Assembly: GCF_001637205.1 (NCBI RefSeq)
Contig: NZ_LVJH01000002.1
Span: 372,001 to 436,000 of the forward strand
Direction of reading: 5' to 3'
From: Paenibacillus glacialis
GTDB taxonomy: Bacteria > Bacillota > Bacilli > Paenibacillales > Paenibacillaceae
Length of the DNA stretch: 64,000 nucleotides
In this document: piece by piece, positions 35,696 through 46,954 of the stretch
How positions within the stretch are numbered: position 1 is the first letter of the stretch
How the letters are laid out: each line of letters starts with the position of its first letter
The notes under the pieces: model-generated
The model's input: the letters and a program-made list of their open reading frames with translations, nothing else
The model's database searches: none
What the model was told of the DNA's origin: nothing
Position numbers and translations under genes: made by a program

Positions 35696-35823
35696 TTCTT
35701 CAATATACCGATATTTTTTATGGGCGCTGCGACCTTTTAAAAAATGAATGAGCCGCGTCTTCTTTACTATTGCCTTTTTTACAGTAACTGCAGATTTAAT
35801 TTTCATGGGAGTTTAATACCTAA

Positions 35824-36669
35824 TTATTTAGGATTTATAGGAACCCAAAGTTCATGTCTAGGTTTATGCTTTGGTCCGTAATAACATTCGATACATGGTA
35901 AATTAGCAAGTTCATACCCCGCCGTAGGAACCCATTCTGAATACAATCGTTTCCATGCGTCCACTACATTAGGAAATACTGCCCATGCACTCGGAGGAAT
36001 AACAATTGTCTCCATATTGTTTGGAGACTCCCCGTCGTATCTCACCCCCATAAAGTAATTAAATTCTTCATCAGTTATGGCGGCTTCCTTTCCGCAAACC
36101 CCCAAAAGACCTTCAAGTGTGCATTTGGGTTTTTCCCATGACATATCAGTTAGTTTCTGCATAAATCCATCTTTTTTGGCACTGTTCCAAAGTGTAGGAA
36201 TTGTTTTAAATGCTCTACTTGTTTTTACTGGCTTACTTTTTCCAATTATTCTTAATTCATAATCAATATTTTCAATTCTGTACTCCAATTCGACAACCCC
36301 TTTAATTGAAATTTGAAAGGAGATTCTAGGATAGGCTTTTAATTGTACTCCATTATTGCGGGCATCCGAAGGTTTTAATCCGTGTGTCTTTTGAAAAGCA
36401 CGTGAAAACGAGTCAGCAGACACATATCCATATTTAACTGCTACATCAATAATCCGTATATCACTTTTTTGAAACTCAAATGCAGCAAGTGTTAATCGTC
36501 TACGTCTAATATATTCTGAGAGTGATATGCCTGAAATAGAAGAAAACATCCTTGAAAAATGGAACTCAGAACAATAAGCGGCTCTTGCAATCTCTTTGTA
36601 GTCTATCTCATCATCAAGATTATTTTCAATATAGTCCAATGCGTTATTCATTCTTTCTAGCCAATCCAT
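35824..36669 (-). CDS. AraC-family regulator with GyrI-like effector domain
   Basis: The 281-aa protein has a two-helix-turn-helix AraC domain at residues 8-105 (IARAAYCSEFHFSRMFSSIS, then VAVKYGYVSADSFSRAFQKT) followed by an integron/GyrI-like ligand domain at about 125-280 (VPTAGYELANLPCIECYYG). Such regulators sense hydrophobic cations or drugs. The ATG follows GAAAGGAGTG. It appears monocistronic; the target is not evident. Confidence 0.8.
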   Translation of the reverse strand: MDWLERMNNALDYIENNLDDEIDYKEIARAAYCSEFHFSRMFSSISGISLSEYIRRRRLTLAAFEFQKSDIRIIDVAVKYGYVSADSFSRAFQKTHGLKPSDARNNGVQLKAYPRISFQISIKGVVELEYRIENIDYELRIIGKSKPVKTSRAFKTIPTLWNSAKKDGFMQKLTDMSWEKPKCTLEGLLGVCGKEAAITDEEFNYFMGVRYDGESPNNMETIVIPPSAWAVFPNVVDAWKRLYSEWVPTAGYELANLPCIECYYGPKHKPRHELWVPINPK

Positions 36670-36826
36670 TCGTTCACTCCTTTCAATATTTACTCTATGA
36701 AAAATGGGTGTTGTTTGTCCGACATTCCATGCACATAGAAGTCGGTAAGAACGTTCAATTATAATTTAATAATAAGTGGATACTATCTTCAACTGCTCAT
36801 TTTATTGAGCATATCTGCCTGTTAGC

Positions 36827-36852
36827 TGAAAAGGCTGCCATGTGGCAGCCTT
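36827..36852 (-). terminator. Terminator serving the gene at 36987
   Basis: AAGGCTGCC (36831-36839) pairs with GGCAGCCTT (36844-36852), and TTTTC follows on the minus strand. A second hairpin without T run, GGCCATCC/GGATGGCC, lies at 36954-36975 next to the stop codon. No gene was seen in 36670-36986. Confidence 0.6.
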
Positions 36853-36986
36853 AATGCAATTGAACTATCGTGTCGTGCCGACCGGCTGCCGTCGTGACTT
36901 TATAGCGGAATTACTATCTCTTTTATTTATTCTACGGATCCTGCGAAGTTTTTGGCCATCCCGCAATGGATGGCCCGTTATCAAAA

Positions 36987-37685
36987 TCATACTTTATCAA
37001 CATAAAAGGATATGATTCCGTAGTATTTCATAAACCTTTTATAATCGTCATTTCCTTTCATAACGATTATGGTCGGATAAGCATTTACTTTGCGTTGTTT
37101 TAATACGTTTAATAGCTTCTTCTGAACGATGCAATGAAATTTGCCTTCTTCGTACTGAACAAGAAGCGGTGGTGGAGCGGCTGCATGGTCATCATCTTCA
37201 GCTGCATGGTATTCCCCGATCTCTATTTCGTCAAGTTGAATGAGACGCAGTGGAAACTTAACGATTCCGATATATAGATGATCTTCCTTCATGAAATCAT
37301 GTAGAATAGGAATGACTTTTCGGGTAAGCAGCAGATAGCATTGAATCCATTCTTCGAACATCCCGACGTTCGCATACTGTACAGCTGACTCCAAAGTCGG
37401 GGCATATGATAAATGTCTATCGTTTTTCTTCGAATAGATGATTTTTTTTACGGAATCCAAGGATAAAAAGTATTCGTCCGCAAGTTCCGAAACCGTAACT
37501 CCATGAGCATACTTATTGCGAATCATGAGGTTGCGCTTCTGCAGTTGATCTCGGTAACCGGACGTCTCACCCCAAGCCTTTTTTTCCTCACCAGTAGGAA
37601 TATAAAGAAGTTTGCCTGCCGCGTATTTCTGGACTTCTTTCAATAGCTCCTCTGGTATCACATCGCTAGCATTTTCATATTTCAT
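36987..37685 (-). CDS. CD3324-family / Mor-like DNA-binding protein with C-terminal extension
   Basis: The 232-aa protein has an N-terminal domain of about 85 residues that matches the CD3324 family (IPEELLKEVQKYAAGKLLYI, then RNKYAHGVTVSELADEYFLS), including a helix-turn-helix. The remaining 145 residues, with an acidic/His stretch (AEDDDHAAAPPP), match nothing I know. It follows the phosphotransferase-like gene by 11 bases and probably shares its transcript. Confidence 0.65.
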   Translation of the reverse strand: MKYENASDVIPEELLKEVQKYAAGKLLYIPTGEEKKAWGETSGYRDQLQKRNLMIRNKYAHGVTVSELADEYFLSLDSVKKIIYSKKNDRHLSYAPTLESAVQYANVGMFEEWIQCYLLLTRKVIPILHDFMKEDHLYIGIVKFPLRLIQLDEIEIGEYHAAEDDDHAAAPPPLLVQYEEGKFHCIVQKKLLNVLKQRKVNAYPTIIVMKGNDDYKRFMKYYGIISFYVDKV

Positions 37686-37696
37686 ATCATCACCAT

Positions 37697-38404
37697 CTAT
37701 AGGGCGTATAGTCGATCTTTCAATTCGCTGATGGATTTCATGATGGACATGCAGGATTCCGTGTCATCAATCGATGCATGCCAACGCAAGGTATCGATCC
37801 CTTTATAATAAGCCATACATAAGAATCTTTCTTTAAAATCCGGTATGACGATATCCCTTTTCTTGCAATACTCAGCTAACAATTCCGGTATCTTCAAGTA
37901 AGGCTTATTTAGGTCCATAATGGCGAAATCCAATAGGAAATCGCAAATGCCGGATCTGCTCCAGTCAGGGAAACCGACAATAGTCTTCCCATCTGTAATC
38001 ATATTGACGAAAAACGTATTATTATAAACCAAATAACGATTTCCTTCACAATAACGAATTCTGCCCTCCATTTCCTTAAAGTATTTCTCGAAGAATTCAC
38101 GTTCTAAAACCGTTGTTTCGAACATTTCCCTCCAATTAAACCAATACCCTTCTTTAGCTTCTGCAAATGTATCGATTAAAAATTCCCTACAGGTCCCATA
38201 TTCTGTTTTACAATCATCATTAAACTCACCATAGCCTTCTACTCCCGCTATATCTGATAAACTGATCTCAAGAATCTTGTCAAAAAACAATTCGTAGCTA
38301 TCTGCAAACTGTTCTGGGCTTAATTGATCTGCAACAAATCCATTAGGTGTCATACTTACCTTTTCAGAGAGCATCGCTTTAATGATATTATCCTTACCCA
38401 TCAT
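37697..38404 (-). CDS. Aminoglycoside phosphotransferase-like protein lacking catalytic residues
   Basis: The 235-aa protein aligns with the C-lobe of APH/hygromycin-kinase-fold enzymes: RYLVYNNTFFVNMITDGKTI sits where families have HxDxxxxN, and VGFPDWSRSGICDFLLDFAI where they have IDW...GDPLYDLA. The catalytic Asp is replaced by Asn (YNN), while the downstream Asn and DW are kept, and the N-lobe appears incomplete. I chose ATG 38404, which has GGAAGGGA upstream, over an ATG at 38440. A pseudokinase or a decaying resistance gene are both possible. Confidence 0.6.
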   Translation of the reverse strand: MMGKDNIIKAMLSEKVSMTPNGFVADQLSPEQFADSYELFFDKILEISLSDIAGVEGYGEFNDDCKTEYGTCREFLIDTFAEAKEGYWFNWREMFETTVLEREFFEKYFKEMEGRIRYCEGNRYLVYNNTFFVNMITDGKTIVGFPDWSRSGICDFLLDFAIMDLNKPYLKIPELLAEYCKKRDIVIPDFKERFLCMAYYKGIDTLRWHASIDDTESCMSIMKSISELKDRLYAL

Positions 38405-38736
38405 TTGATCGTCCCTTCCATTTTCAAATTGTAATAACATCAGTGCGCATCTGATATGAAAATATCATAACATTGGGATATTGCTGGGTTATAGGCAATG
38501 AATATCTTTACTTAACTTTACATATACGACGGCACAGGGGCTTGAAGCAAAAAACGCAAAAGCCCGCTTGGGGCTGTTCCGCTGAGCTTGGCCCATTCTA
38601 ATCCTATCGTCAACGCGCTTTTGAAAGCTTCTGCGTACATTTTAGCATATTAAAATTAAACTATCCTCCCTCTATGAAGAAAGCATTAGCTCTCATTTCC
38701 TCCTGTTTTCTTAAGTTTTCATAGCATCATTGGTAT
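38405..38736. other. Intergenic stretch, nothing recognised
   Basis: No coding frame with a ribosome site. A short hairpin, AGCCC/GGGCT, occurs near 38561-38575. Contains the upstream region of the phosphotransferase-like gene. Confidence 0.35.
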
Positions 38737-39275
38737 TTGAATACTGGAATAGGGATGAATCAAAGTATAATTTTGGATATTCTAAGGAAAAACGATCCGT
38801 ATATGATTCCTGTAAAGATGCTAACCGTCGAAGAAATTGAAAATACTACCTTTAAGAAGGATACTTTGAAATCAGGAGAACTGTGCGCATGGAAATGGAC
38901 TGATTTAAATTTTGAAACCAATATTAGCCGGATCACCAAGACACTTTATAACCCTGATAATAATATGCGAAATGAATTGACTCCACCAAAAACCACAGCG
39001 TCGATTTGTGATTTCGACTTAGATGAAAGTGTTATGAATTTAATATTAAATCACAAGAAGAATCAAACAACATCCAAACCAATGAATAAAACCTTATTCA
39101 CAGATTACCACGATAAAAACTTTGTATTTGCCCATGACAATGGATACCCGTTTATTCAAAAAATATATTAATCACCACACTAAAAATCTACACCTATGTA
39201 ACCGACAAAATGAAAAAGAATGCCAGCGAAAAGATCAAAACCCATTTTGCGGACATCCTAAATTTTGAATTTTAG
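38737..39275 (+). pseudogene. Tyrosine recombinase (integrase) remnant with internal deletion
   Basis: The first frame (to 39171) contains SGELCAWKWTDLNFETNISR and LTPPKTTASICDFDLDESVM then NFVFAHDNGYPF, the middle of a Tn916/phage-type integrase. A second frame (39186-39275) gives YTYVTDKMKKNASEKIKTHF, the usual C-terminal end after the catalytic Tyr region. The H-x-x-R box between them is absent, so about 60-80 residues are deleted. It marks a past mobile element next to groEL. Confidence 0.7.
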
Positions 39276-39309
39276 CAGAGAATGTGATTTTTATGTGATT
39301 TAATGAAAT

Positions 39310-39336
39310 AAGGCTCCCTCTCGGGAGCCTTATAAA
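39310..39336 (-). terminator. groESL terminator
   Basis: AAGGCTCCC (39310-39318) pairs with GGGAGCCTT (39323-39331), 37 bases past the groEL stop on the minus strand. Confidence 0.75.
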
Positions 39337-39367
39337 CACTAGCATATCAGGTTTTTTGATGTATTAA

Positions 39368-41029
<1,662 letters not shown>

Positions 41030-41052
41030 TTACATACGTTCATTTATGATAA

Positions 41053-41334
41053 TTAACCTACAATCGCATGGATGTCGCTTTCTTTCATAATCAAATATTC
41101 TTTACCTTCATATTTGATTTCTGTTCCGGCATATTTACTGAAAAGAACCTTGTCGCCTTCTTTTACTTCAAGAGCAACACGCGCTCCATCTTTTACCGCA
41201 CCGCTTCCTACTGCAATAACTTTACCTTCTTGCGGCTTTTCTTTAGCGGAGTCCGGAAGGACAATTCCAAATGCTGTTGTTTCCTCTTGCTCGATTGGTT
41301 CTACCAATACGCGGTCACCTAAAGGTTTGATCAT
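41053..41334 (-). CDS. groES: 10 kDa co-chaperonin GroES
   Basis: The 93-aa product starts [18 protein letters not shown] and has the mobile loop ([15 protein letters not shown]) and the C-terminal [14 protein letters not shown]. The longer open frame upstream to 41430 is not used: AAGGAGGCTA lies just before the ATG at 41334 and the CIRCE operator overlaps the upstream part. It caps GroEL. Confidence 0.96.
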   Translation of the reverse strand: MIKPLGDRVLVEPIEQEETTAFGIVLPDSAKEKPQEGKVIAVGSGAVKDGARVALEVKEGDKVLFSKYAGTEIKYEGKEYLIMKESDIHAIVG

Positions 41335-41396
41335 GAAAAATAGCCTCCTTATTAATATAGTATGTTGTGATACAGTAACATCTGTCGAAATATGTA

Positions 41397-41464
41397 TTAG
41401 CACTCGACAAGCCTCAGTGCTAACAACCAATTTTTATGATACTCAACTTGGGCACATTTTTCAA
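41397..41464 (-). promoter_or_regulatory. groESL promoter and CIRCE operator
   Basis: On the minus strand TTGAAA (41464-41459), a 17-bp spacer and TATCAT (41441-41436) form the promoter. The inverted repeat TTAGCACTC (41397-41405), nine bases, CAGTGCTAA (41415-41423) differs by one base from the CIRCE consensus bound by the heat-shock repressor HrcA. Confidence 0.92.
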
Positions 41465-41548
41465 GTCCTTTGACGGCTTTTTTCAAAATAAAATGTGTGA
41501 GCTCTCATCCATTCTATCCACCCCCCCGTTATATATGCCTCTAATAAT

Positions 41549-41635
41549 ATAGATTGAACTAAAGACAAAACTCCATATTCATGATCTTCTTTAGAAATGA
41601 TTGAACTGGTGAGCGCAAACTTTAGTTCAATCTAT
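41549..41635. repeat. 16-bp perfect inverted repeat around a 55-base centre
   Basis: ATAGATTGAACTAAAG (41549-41564) is repeated inverted at 41620-41635. The 87-base unit has no reading frame. It resembles a very small transposon remnant or a structured RNA; nothing else is seen between the groESL promoter and the hairpin at 41749. Confidence 0.5.
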
Positions 41636-41748
41636 TATCGTTAGGACATTTCCAAATAATTACTTTTATACAGGAATACTGTTAAAGCCGAGTGGCATGC
41701 CCCTTGTGCACTGGACAGATAGAATAACATATCTCAGCTTGTTAGCGA

Positions 41749-41799
41749 AGCAAACGGCTTCACTGCCCCTTATGAGGACAATAAAGCCGTTTGCTGTTT
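41749..41799. terminator. Hairpin next to the tatC stop codon
   Basis: AGCAAACGGCTT (41749-41760) pairs with AAGCCGTTTGCT (41784-41795). It directly follows tatC on the minus strand, though the better T run is on the plus strand. Confidence 0.6.
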
Positions 41800-41801
41800 A
41801 A

Positions 41802-42578
41802 TTATTCGGTTGGATCCGTTGGTTGCCGATATTTCGCTTCCAGCGCCTCGTCAGCTGCTAATTGTTTGCGATATATAAGTGCCGATACAAACACACTGAA
41901 CTCATATAATAATAGGAGTGGGATCGTCACTAAAAAGTCAGAGATGAAATCTGGTGGTGTGATCACTACAGCTATAAATACGAGTACAAAATAAGAGATC
42001 TTTCGCATTTTGCGCAGTCGCAATGGATTCAAGATTCTAATTTTGGTTAAGAACATCACAACAAGAGGTAATTCAAAGAGAAGAGCTAACGGAATCACTA
42101 GACTAAACATAAAACTGAAGTATTGCGTAATGCCATAGGTTTCTTCTAAACCCATGCTTATGGTAACCGCAGTTGTGAAAGAAAGTGCCATCGGAAATAC
42201 AATATAGTACGCAAAGGATATCCCAGCTAAGAAAAGAATCAACACAAACGGTACATATCGCAACGCTGCTTTACGTTCTTGTTCCCTTAAGCCTGGACCT
42301 ACAAAGGCCCACAATTGATATGCGATCCAAGGGATGGATATAACTAGCGATACAACCATAGAAATCTTCATGTATATCCCAATGGCATCCCAGAAGGAGA
42401 AGGCGTGAAGGACAAAATCCTTGGCCGTATCCGCTTGGAGTAAATAATCATAGATAGGCTTGGCCAGAAATAGACCAATAATAAGTCCCGCAAGAAATAC
42501 AATCAAAATATAAATAATTCTTTTACGCAGTTCACCCAAATGTTCAAAAATGGACATCTCATCTTGCTCTACTGACAT
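41802..42578 (-). CDS. tatC: Twin-arginine translocase subunit TatC
   Basis: The 258-aa protein has six membrane helices and the family motif FEHLGELRKRIIYIL at its N-terminus, followed by the FAPLL-region equivalent and a conserved Glu in QYFSFMFSLV context. I chose ATG 42578, nine bases after AGGAGGTG, over the GTG overlapping that ribosome site. With TatA it exports folded proteins carrying twin-Arg signals. It lies downstream of tatA with a small hairpin between. Confidence 0.92.
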   Translation of the reverse strand: MSVEQDEMSIFEHLGELRKRIIYILIVFLAGLIIGLFLAKPIYDYLLQADTAKDFVLHAFSFWDAIGIYMKISMVVSLVISIPWIAYQLWAFVGPGLREQERKAALRYVPFVLILFLAGISFAYYIVFPMALSFTTAVTISMGLEETYGITQYFSFMFSLVIPLALLFELPLVVMFLTKIRILNPLRLRKMRKISYFVLVFIAVVITPPDFISDFLVTIPLLLLYEFSVFVSALIYRKQLAADEALEAKYRQPTDPTE

Positions 42579-42620
42579 ATATGTCACCTCCTATTTTCAC
42601 GCCTATTTTGGACAGAACAA

Positions 42621-42644
42621 AATCCCTACCCAGAGGAAGGGATT
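42621..42644 (-). terminator. Small hairpin between tatA and tatC
   Basis: AATCCCT (42621-42627) pairs with AGGGATT (42638-42644); no T-run. It sits within the tatA-tatC gap and may favour higher TatA than TatC amounts. Confidence 0.45.
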
Positions 42645-42669
42645 CGACTGTCAGTATGATGCTGACGTG

Positions 42670-42891
42670 CTATTCGGGAAGGCGTTTATTTTCCAATTCA
42701 TTCTGAGAATTGTCTATTTTTTTGGATTCAGACTTCTGTGGAGCCGAATCTTCCATGATGTCACGTGCCCCATTCTTAAATTCGCGGAATGTCCGTCCTA
42801 CAGCGCGTCCTAATTCAGGCAACTTATTGGGTCCGAACAGTAATAGCGCCAATATAACAAGCAAAATAATACCCGGTGTTCCAATTCCCAT
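42670..42891 (-). CDS. tatA: Twin-arginine translocase subunit TatA
   Basis: The 73-aa product has the standard layout: a short membrane helix (GIGTPGIILLVILALLLFGP), the hinge, an amphipathic helix (PELGRAVGRTFREFKNGARD) and a charged tail. I chose ATG 42891, preceded by AAGGAGGAATTAATA, over the ATG at 42909 which lies inside that ribosome site. TatA forms the translocation pore with TatC. Confidence 0.92.
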   Translation of the reverse strand: MGIGTPGIILLVILALLLFGPNKLPELGRAVGRTFREFKNGARDIMEDSAPQKSESKKIDNSQNELENKRLPE

Positions 42892-43047
42892 TATTAATTC
42901 CTCCTTCATCCTATAAATTCCTTATGAAAGATTCTCAGATGATCTATTCTTTCAACTAAAACAAATATTTAATATACGAATTATACCATAACTTATATCA
43001 CATAAACACAGTGATTTTCATGGTTAATTCGCAATAAATATTGTGAT

Positions 43048-43533
43048 CTATTGTCGATATTGACCTGTTACCATCAGGAGTGCTTCAGGTAGCTGATCCA
43101 TAATCGCTGCTAGACATTCGTGTACTCCTTTGGGGGTACCTGGCAGATTCACAATAAGTGTTCGCCCTCTTATGCCACAAATACCGCGAAATAGCATGGC
43201 AGATCGATTACGTTGCATCACTGCTTCTCTCATCGCTTCTGACATTCCTGGAACCTCACGTTCAATAACCTTCCTTGTCGCCTCTGGAGTTACGTCTCGA
43301 ATGGCAAGTTCCGTTCCTCCTGTCGTTAGAACGAGATCCGCCCTGAAATAATCCGTTAGTTCAATGAGTGATGCCATGATTTCATCCTGTTCATCGGGCA
43401 CGATGCGGTATTCTACGATCTCTCCGCCCAATTCCTCTTCCACCAACTCCCGGATGACCTGGGCACTCGTATCTTCACGCTCGCCTCTGGCTCCTTTATC
43501 GCTGGCAGTTAAGATCGCTGTTTTCCATACCAT
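43048..43533 (-). CDS. moaB: Molybdopterin adenylyltransferase (MogA/MoaB family)
   Basis: The 161-aa protein has the family signature AILTASDKGARGEREDTSAQ and the MPT-binding LVLTTGGTELAIRDVTPEAT, then IVNLPGTPKGVHECL. It activates molybdopterin for metal insertion. It lies 36 bases downstream of moaC on the same strand and is likely co-transcribed with it. In Bacillus the equivalent position holds rex, absent here. Confidence 0.88.
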   Translation of the reverse strand: MVWKTAILTASDKGARGEREDTSAQVIRELVEEELGGEIVEYRIVPDEQDEIMASLIELTDYFRADLVLTTGGTELAIRDVTPEATRKVIEREVPGMSEAMREAVMQRNRSAMLFRGICGIRGRTLIVNLPGTPKGVHECLAAIMDQLPEALLMVTGQYRQ

Positions 43534-43569
43534 GTGATCACCCTCCTCCTTCTCTTCTTTATTCTATCT

Positions 43570-44043
43570 CTATGATTTAAGTTGATAATCTCCGCTCTTT
43601 CCACCTGTCTTAGATTGTAGCAGAGTGGGTCCTATAACCATATCCTTTTGTAGTGCCTTACACATGTCATATACCGTAAGGGCAGCAGCGGACACAGCGG
43701 TCAATGCTTCCATTTCTACGCCTGTCTTTCCAGTTGTCTTGACGGTTGCTTCTATGTATAGTTCATTATGATCATTGTCTGTAAAATGAATATTTATGCC
43801 CGTGAGTGGCAAAGGGTGACACATTGGAATCCAATCGGATGTTTTCTTCGCAGCCATAATACCTGCTACTTGAGCCACTGCAAGTACATCACCTTTGCTA
43901 ATCTTACCCGTCTTGATCCTCGTAAGTGTCTCTGCTTCCATTATAACCGTTGTGTGGGCAACCGCCGTACGTGCACTCACGTCCTTGTCGGACACATCCA
44001 CCATACGCGCTCTACCCTGTTCATTGAAATGAGTTAATTCCAT
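43570..44043 (-). CDS. moaC: Cyclic pyranopterin monophosphate synthase
   Basis: The 157-aa protein carries the MoaC motifs [30 protein letters not shown] and [20 protein letters not shown], with the catalytic Lys in [11 protein letters not shown] context. It converts the radical-SAM product into cyclic pyranopterin monophosphate in molybdenum cofactor synthesis. I chose ATG 44043, which has AAGGAGGGTAACG upstream. Its start overlaps the end of the folate gene by 23 bases. Confidence 0.92.
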   Translation of the reverse strand: MELTHFNEQGRARMVDVSDKDVSARTAVAHTTVIMEAETLTRIKTGKISKGDVLAVAQVAGIMAAKKTSDWIPMCHPLPLTGINIHFTDNDHNELYIEATVKTTGKTGVEMEALTAVSAAALTVYDMCKALQKDMVIGPTLLQSKTGGKSGDYQLKS

Positions 44044-44677
44044 CGTTACCCTCCTTATCACAATTCACGATTGCCTTCTCTGTCACGAGAATATCTAGCA
44101 TTGCATCATGCCTACCCATAGGCACCTTATTCACGACCTGCATTTCATAGCCAAGTCCAATCAAGATAGGAGCTCTTCTATGATCAACGTATGGCTGTAA
44201 CCTCTCATACAATCGGTCATAATAACCTCTGCCGTATCCCAATCTTCCTCCCATCCTATCAAAAGCGAGACCTGGTACGATAATCACGTCTGGCACACAT
44301 TGATGCCCAAAAGCACTTGTACGAAGGGGATTAGGTTCCTCTATACCATATGAGCCTGACGACAGTTCATCCCAATCTCGAAGTGAATAGATATCCATAG
44401 AGTAATCCTTAGGATTACATCTTGGAACAAGCACTTGTAGTCCCTTGCTCCATCCCCATTCAATTAAAGGTCTTGTATTCAGTTCAGAGCGAAATGAAAT
44501 ATAGACTAGAAAATTACTTATTTTCATAGATTCCAATACTTGCATCATATGATAAATAGCCTCATTAGACCACTGTTCACGTTGAATATTTGATAGTGAA
44601 TTACGCTCATCATTCATATTAAAGCGCAGTTTTTTTTTGGTATCGGATAATGGGTCGTTATTCCCGTTCATTCCCAT
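44021..44677 (-). CDS. 5-formyltetrahydrofolate cyclo-ligase
   Basis: The 218-aa product has the family motifs [16 protein letters not shown] (basic start), [20 protein letters not shown] and [13 protein letters not shown], which bind ATP and folate. It converts 5-formyl-THF to 5,10-methenyl-THF. I chose ATG 44677, preceded by AGAAGGCGGCTGC, over the ATG at 44731. It is the first gene of a unit with moaC and moaB. Confidence 0.88.
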   Translation of the reverse strand: MGMNGNNDPLSDTKKKLRFNMNDERNSLSNIQREQWSNEAIYHMMQVLESMKISNFLVYISFRSELNTRPLIEWGWSKGLQVLVPRCNPKDYSMDIYSLRDWDELSSGSYGIEEPNPLRTSAFGHQCVPDVIIVPGLAFDRMGGRLGYGRGYYDRLYERLQPYVDHRRAPILIGLGYEMQVVNKVPMGRHDAMLDILVTEKAIVNCDKEGNDGINSFQ

Positions 44678-44946
44678 GCAGCCGCCTTCTCTATACTTAC
44701 TTAGACTTATGATTTGCCTATAGTGTACCACTGTTGCTTTCTTTTCGCCAAGAATGCCTTCAAGTCCTGCTATGGAAGTCGCCTATTGTAAGCTTTTCAT
44801 GTAAAATAGCTATCAAGTAGAAACGGCCGTGTTATCCTTTTTCAAGAACAGAACCCGTTTTAGCGGAAATATAAGGGATAGAGTATCAAGTGAAACTTAT
44901 AATTTCTTATATTTTAAATAAGAACAAAGATGGAGGTTTCCACCGC

Positions 44947-46893
44947 ATGTTGCTTCAAGCCACTGGTATTAAAAAATTGTACGGAGTTCATCCGGTTCTC
45001 GATGGAATTAATATACAAATTCTTGAAAAAGAGACAGTTGGACTCGTTGGTGTAAATGGTGCAGGTAAGTCTACTTTCCTACAGATTCTAGCAGGGGAAA
45101 TATCCCATGATGGAGGACAAATATTCAAAGCCAAAGAAACAACGATAGGTTATCTTGCTCAGAATAGTGGTCTTCATTCAGATCGGACGCTTTGGGAAGA
45201 AATGCTGAGCGTGTTCACACCATTAATCGATGCCGAACAAGAACTGAGGTTAATGGAGAAACAAATTGCTGATCCCCTATCGATGGAGAATCCTAAGAAA
45301 TATCAAGATCTATTAGATCGATATGCTCTGCGTTCGGATTGGTTCAAAGATCAAGGCGGATATGAAATGGAGACCAAAATACGAAGCGTACTTCATGGTA
45401 TGGGATTTGGTGATTTCGCACCTGATACATCAATCACGGCGCTGAGTGGTGGACAGAAGACACGGCTTGCGTTAGCGCGTATTCTTCTGCTAGCTCCCGA
45501 TGTACTTATGCTGGATGAACCTACGAACCACTTGGATATCGCGACTTTGACATGGTTAGAAGATTACCTACGTTCTTATTCCGGTTCATTATTAGTCGTG
45601 TCCCATGACCGTTATTTCTTAGATCGGTTAGTAACGACAATCGTTGAGATTGAACGACATCAGTCCAAACGTTACACGGGTAATTACAGTCGATATATCG
45701 AATTAAAGGCTGCTGAATACGAATCACAATTGAAACAATATGATAAACAACAAGGCGAAATTGCACGTATGGAAGACTTTGTTCAACGCAATATCGTACG
45801 TGCCTCCTCAACAAAGAGAGCACAGAGTCGCCGCAAATCCCTTGAGAAAATGGATCGACTTGATAAGCCACTCGGTGATCTGAAGAAAGCTCATTTTTCT
45901 TTTGAAGTGGAATATTCATCAGGCAAGGAAGTTTTGCATGTAAGTGAACTATCTGTCGCGTTCGATCCATTGGCGCCTCTATTCCAACATGTATCTTTTG
46001 ATATGCGTCGTGGTGAAACAGTTGCCTTAATCGGACCTAACGGGATTGGGAAATCAACCTTGTTCAAATGTATGCTCAATACGCTCGAACCTGCTGCCGG
46101 GATGATCCATTGGGGTACGAAAGTGAAAATTGGGTATTATGATCAAGAGCAGACCAACTTAAATTCAGCAAATACGGTTCTTGAAGAACTGTGGAGCGAA
46201 TATTCTCATATGGAAGAGGCACGTATTCGAACGGTACTTGGAAACTTTCTATTCAGTGGTGAAGATGTTCTCAAGAAAATCTCCGCACTCAGTGGGGGGG
46301 AGAAAGCTCGGGTTGCTCTAGCCAAGCTTATGTTGCTAGAAGCTAACATGCTGATTCTTGATGAACCTACCAACCATTTAGACTTATTCAGTAGAGAAGT
46401 GCTTGAATCCGCCTTAATCGATTACGAAGGGACGCTTCTTTTTATTTCACATGACCGTTATTTCTTAAACAAGATGGCAGAGCGAATTGTAGAACTTTCC
46501 CCAACTGGGACAGAGCAGTTCCTCGGTAATTATGATGATTATACAGAGAAGAAACAAGAATTAGCAGAAATACAACAAGAAGCTGCACTTGCAGCAAGAG
46601 CTACATCGAAATCAGACGTCGGTTTTGAATCTGGAGACAAACCTGGGGCTTCCTCATTTGAAGCGGATAAATTAGCTAAACGGGAAGAACGTAATCGTCA
46701 GCGTAGACTGATTACCTTAGAGGAAGAAATTCACGTTCTAGAAGAGGAAATTACAACTCTTGAAAGTAAAATGGCTTTACCTGAAATTTTTCAAGATTAC
46801 ATGGCCCTGCAAGAGCACCAACAAATGGTCGATTTGAAAAAAACGACGCTTGAAGGCGTTTATAGTGAATGGGAAAACCTTGCTGTAGAATAA
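44947..46893 (+). CDS. ABC-F family ATPase (YdiF-like), ribosome-associated
   Basis: The 648-aa soluble protein has two ABC domains without membrane segments: Walker A GVNGAGKST and GPNGIGKST, signatures LSGGQKTRLALA and LSGGEKARVALA, Walker B VLMLDEPTNHLD and MLILDEPTNHLD, with the ABC-F interdomain linker (about 240-320) and a C-terminal coiled coil (EERNRQRRLITLEEEIHVLE). ABC-F proteins act on the ribosome P-tRNA or E site. I chose ATG 44947, after TGGAGGTTTCCACCGC. Position next to tsaD and moaC matches ydiF of Bacillus. Confidence 0.88.
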   Translation: MLLQATGIKKLYGVHPVLDGINIQILEKETVGLVGVNGAGKSTFLQILAGEISHDGGQIFKAKETTIGYLAQNSGLHSDRTLWEEMLSVFTPLIDAEQELRLMEKQIADPLSMENPKKYQDLLDRYALRSDWFKDQGGYEMETKIRSVLHGMGFGDFAPDTSITALSGGQKTRLALARILLLAPDVLMLDEPTNHLDIATLTWLEDYLRSYSGSLLVVSHDRYFLDRLVTTIVEIERHQSKRYTGNYSRYIELKAAEYESQLKQYDKQQGEIARMEDFVQRNIVRASSTKRAQSRRKSLEKMDRLDKPLGDLKKAHFSFEVEYSSGKEVLHVSELSVAFDPLAPLFQHVSFDMRRGETVALIGPNGIGKSTLFKCMLNTLEPAAGMIHWGTKVKIGYYDQEQTNLNSANTVLEELWSEYSHMEEARIRTVLGNFLFSGEDVLKKISALSGGEKARVALAKLMLLEANMLILDEPTNHLDLFSREVLESALIDYEGTLLFISHDRYFLNKMAERIVELSPTGTEQFLGNYDDYTEKKQELAEIQQEAALAARATSKSDVGFESGDKPGASSFEADKLAKREERNRQRRLITLEEEIHVLEEEITTLESKMALPEIFQDYMALQEHQQMVDLKKTTLEGVYSEWENLAVE

Positions 46894-46954
46894 GCAAAAA
46901 ATGCTCGTAAATGCAATGATAAAAGAAATATAAAAATTAAATTTATTCAAATAT

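Noticed and set aside
41335..41430. 32-residue N-terminal extension of GroES
   Set aside because: The extension runs through the CIRCE operator; the strong ribosome site and family start are at 41334.
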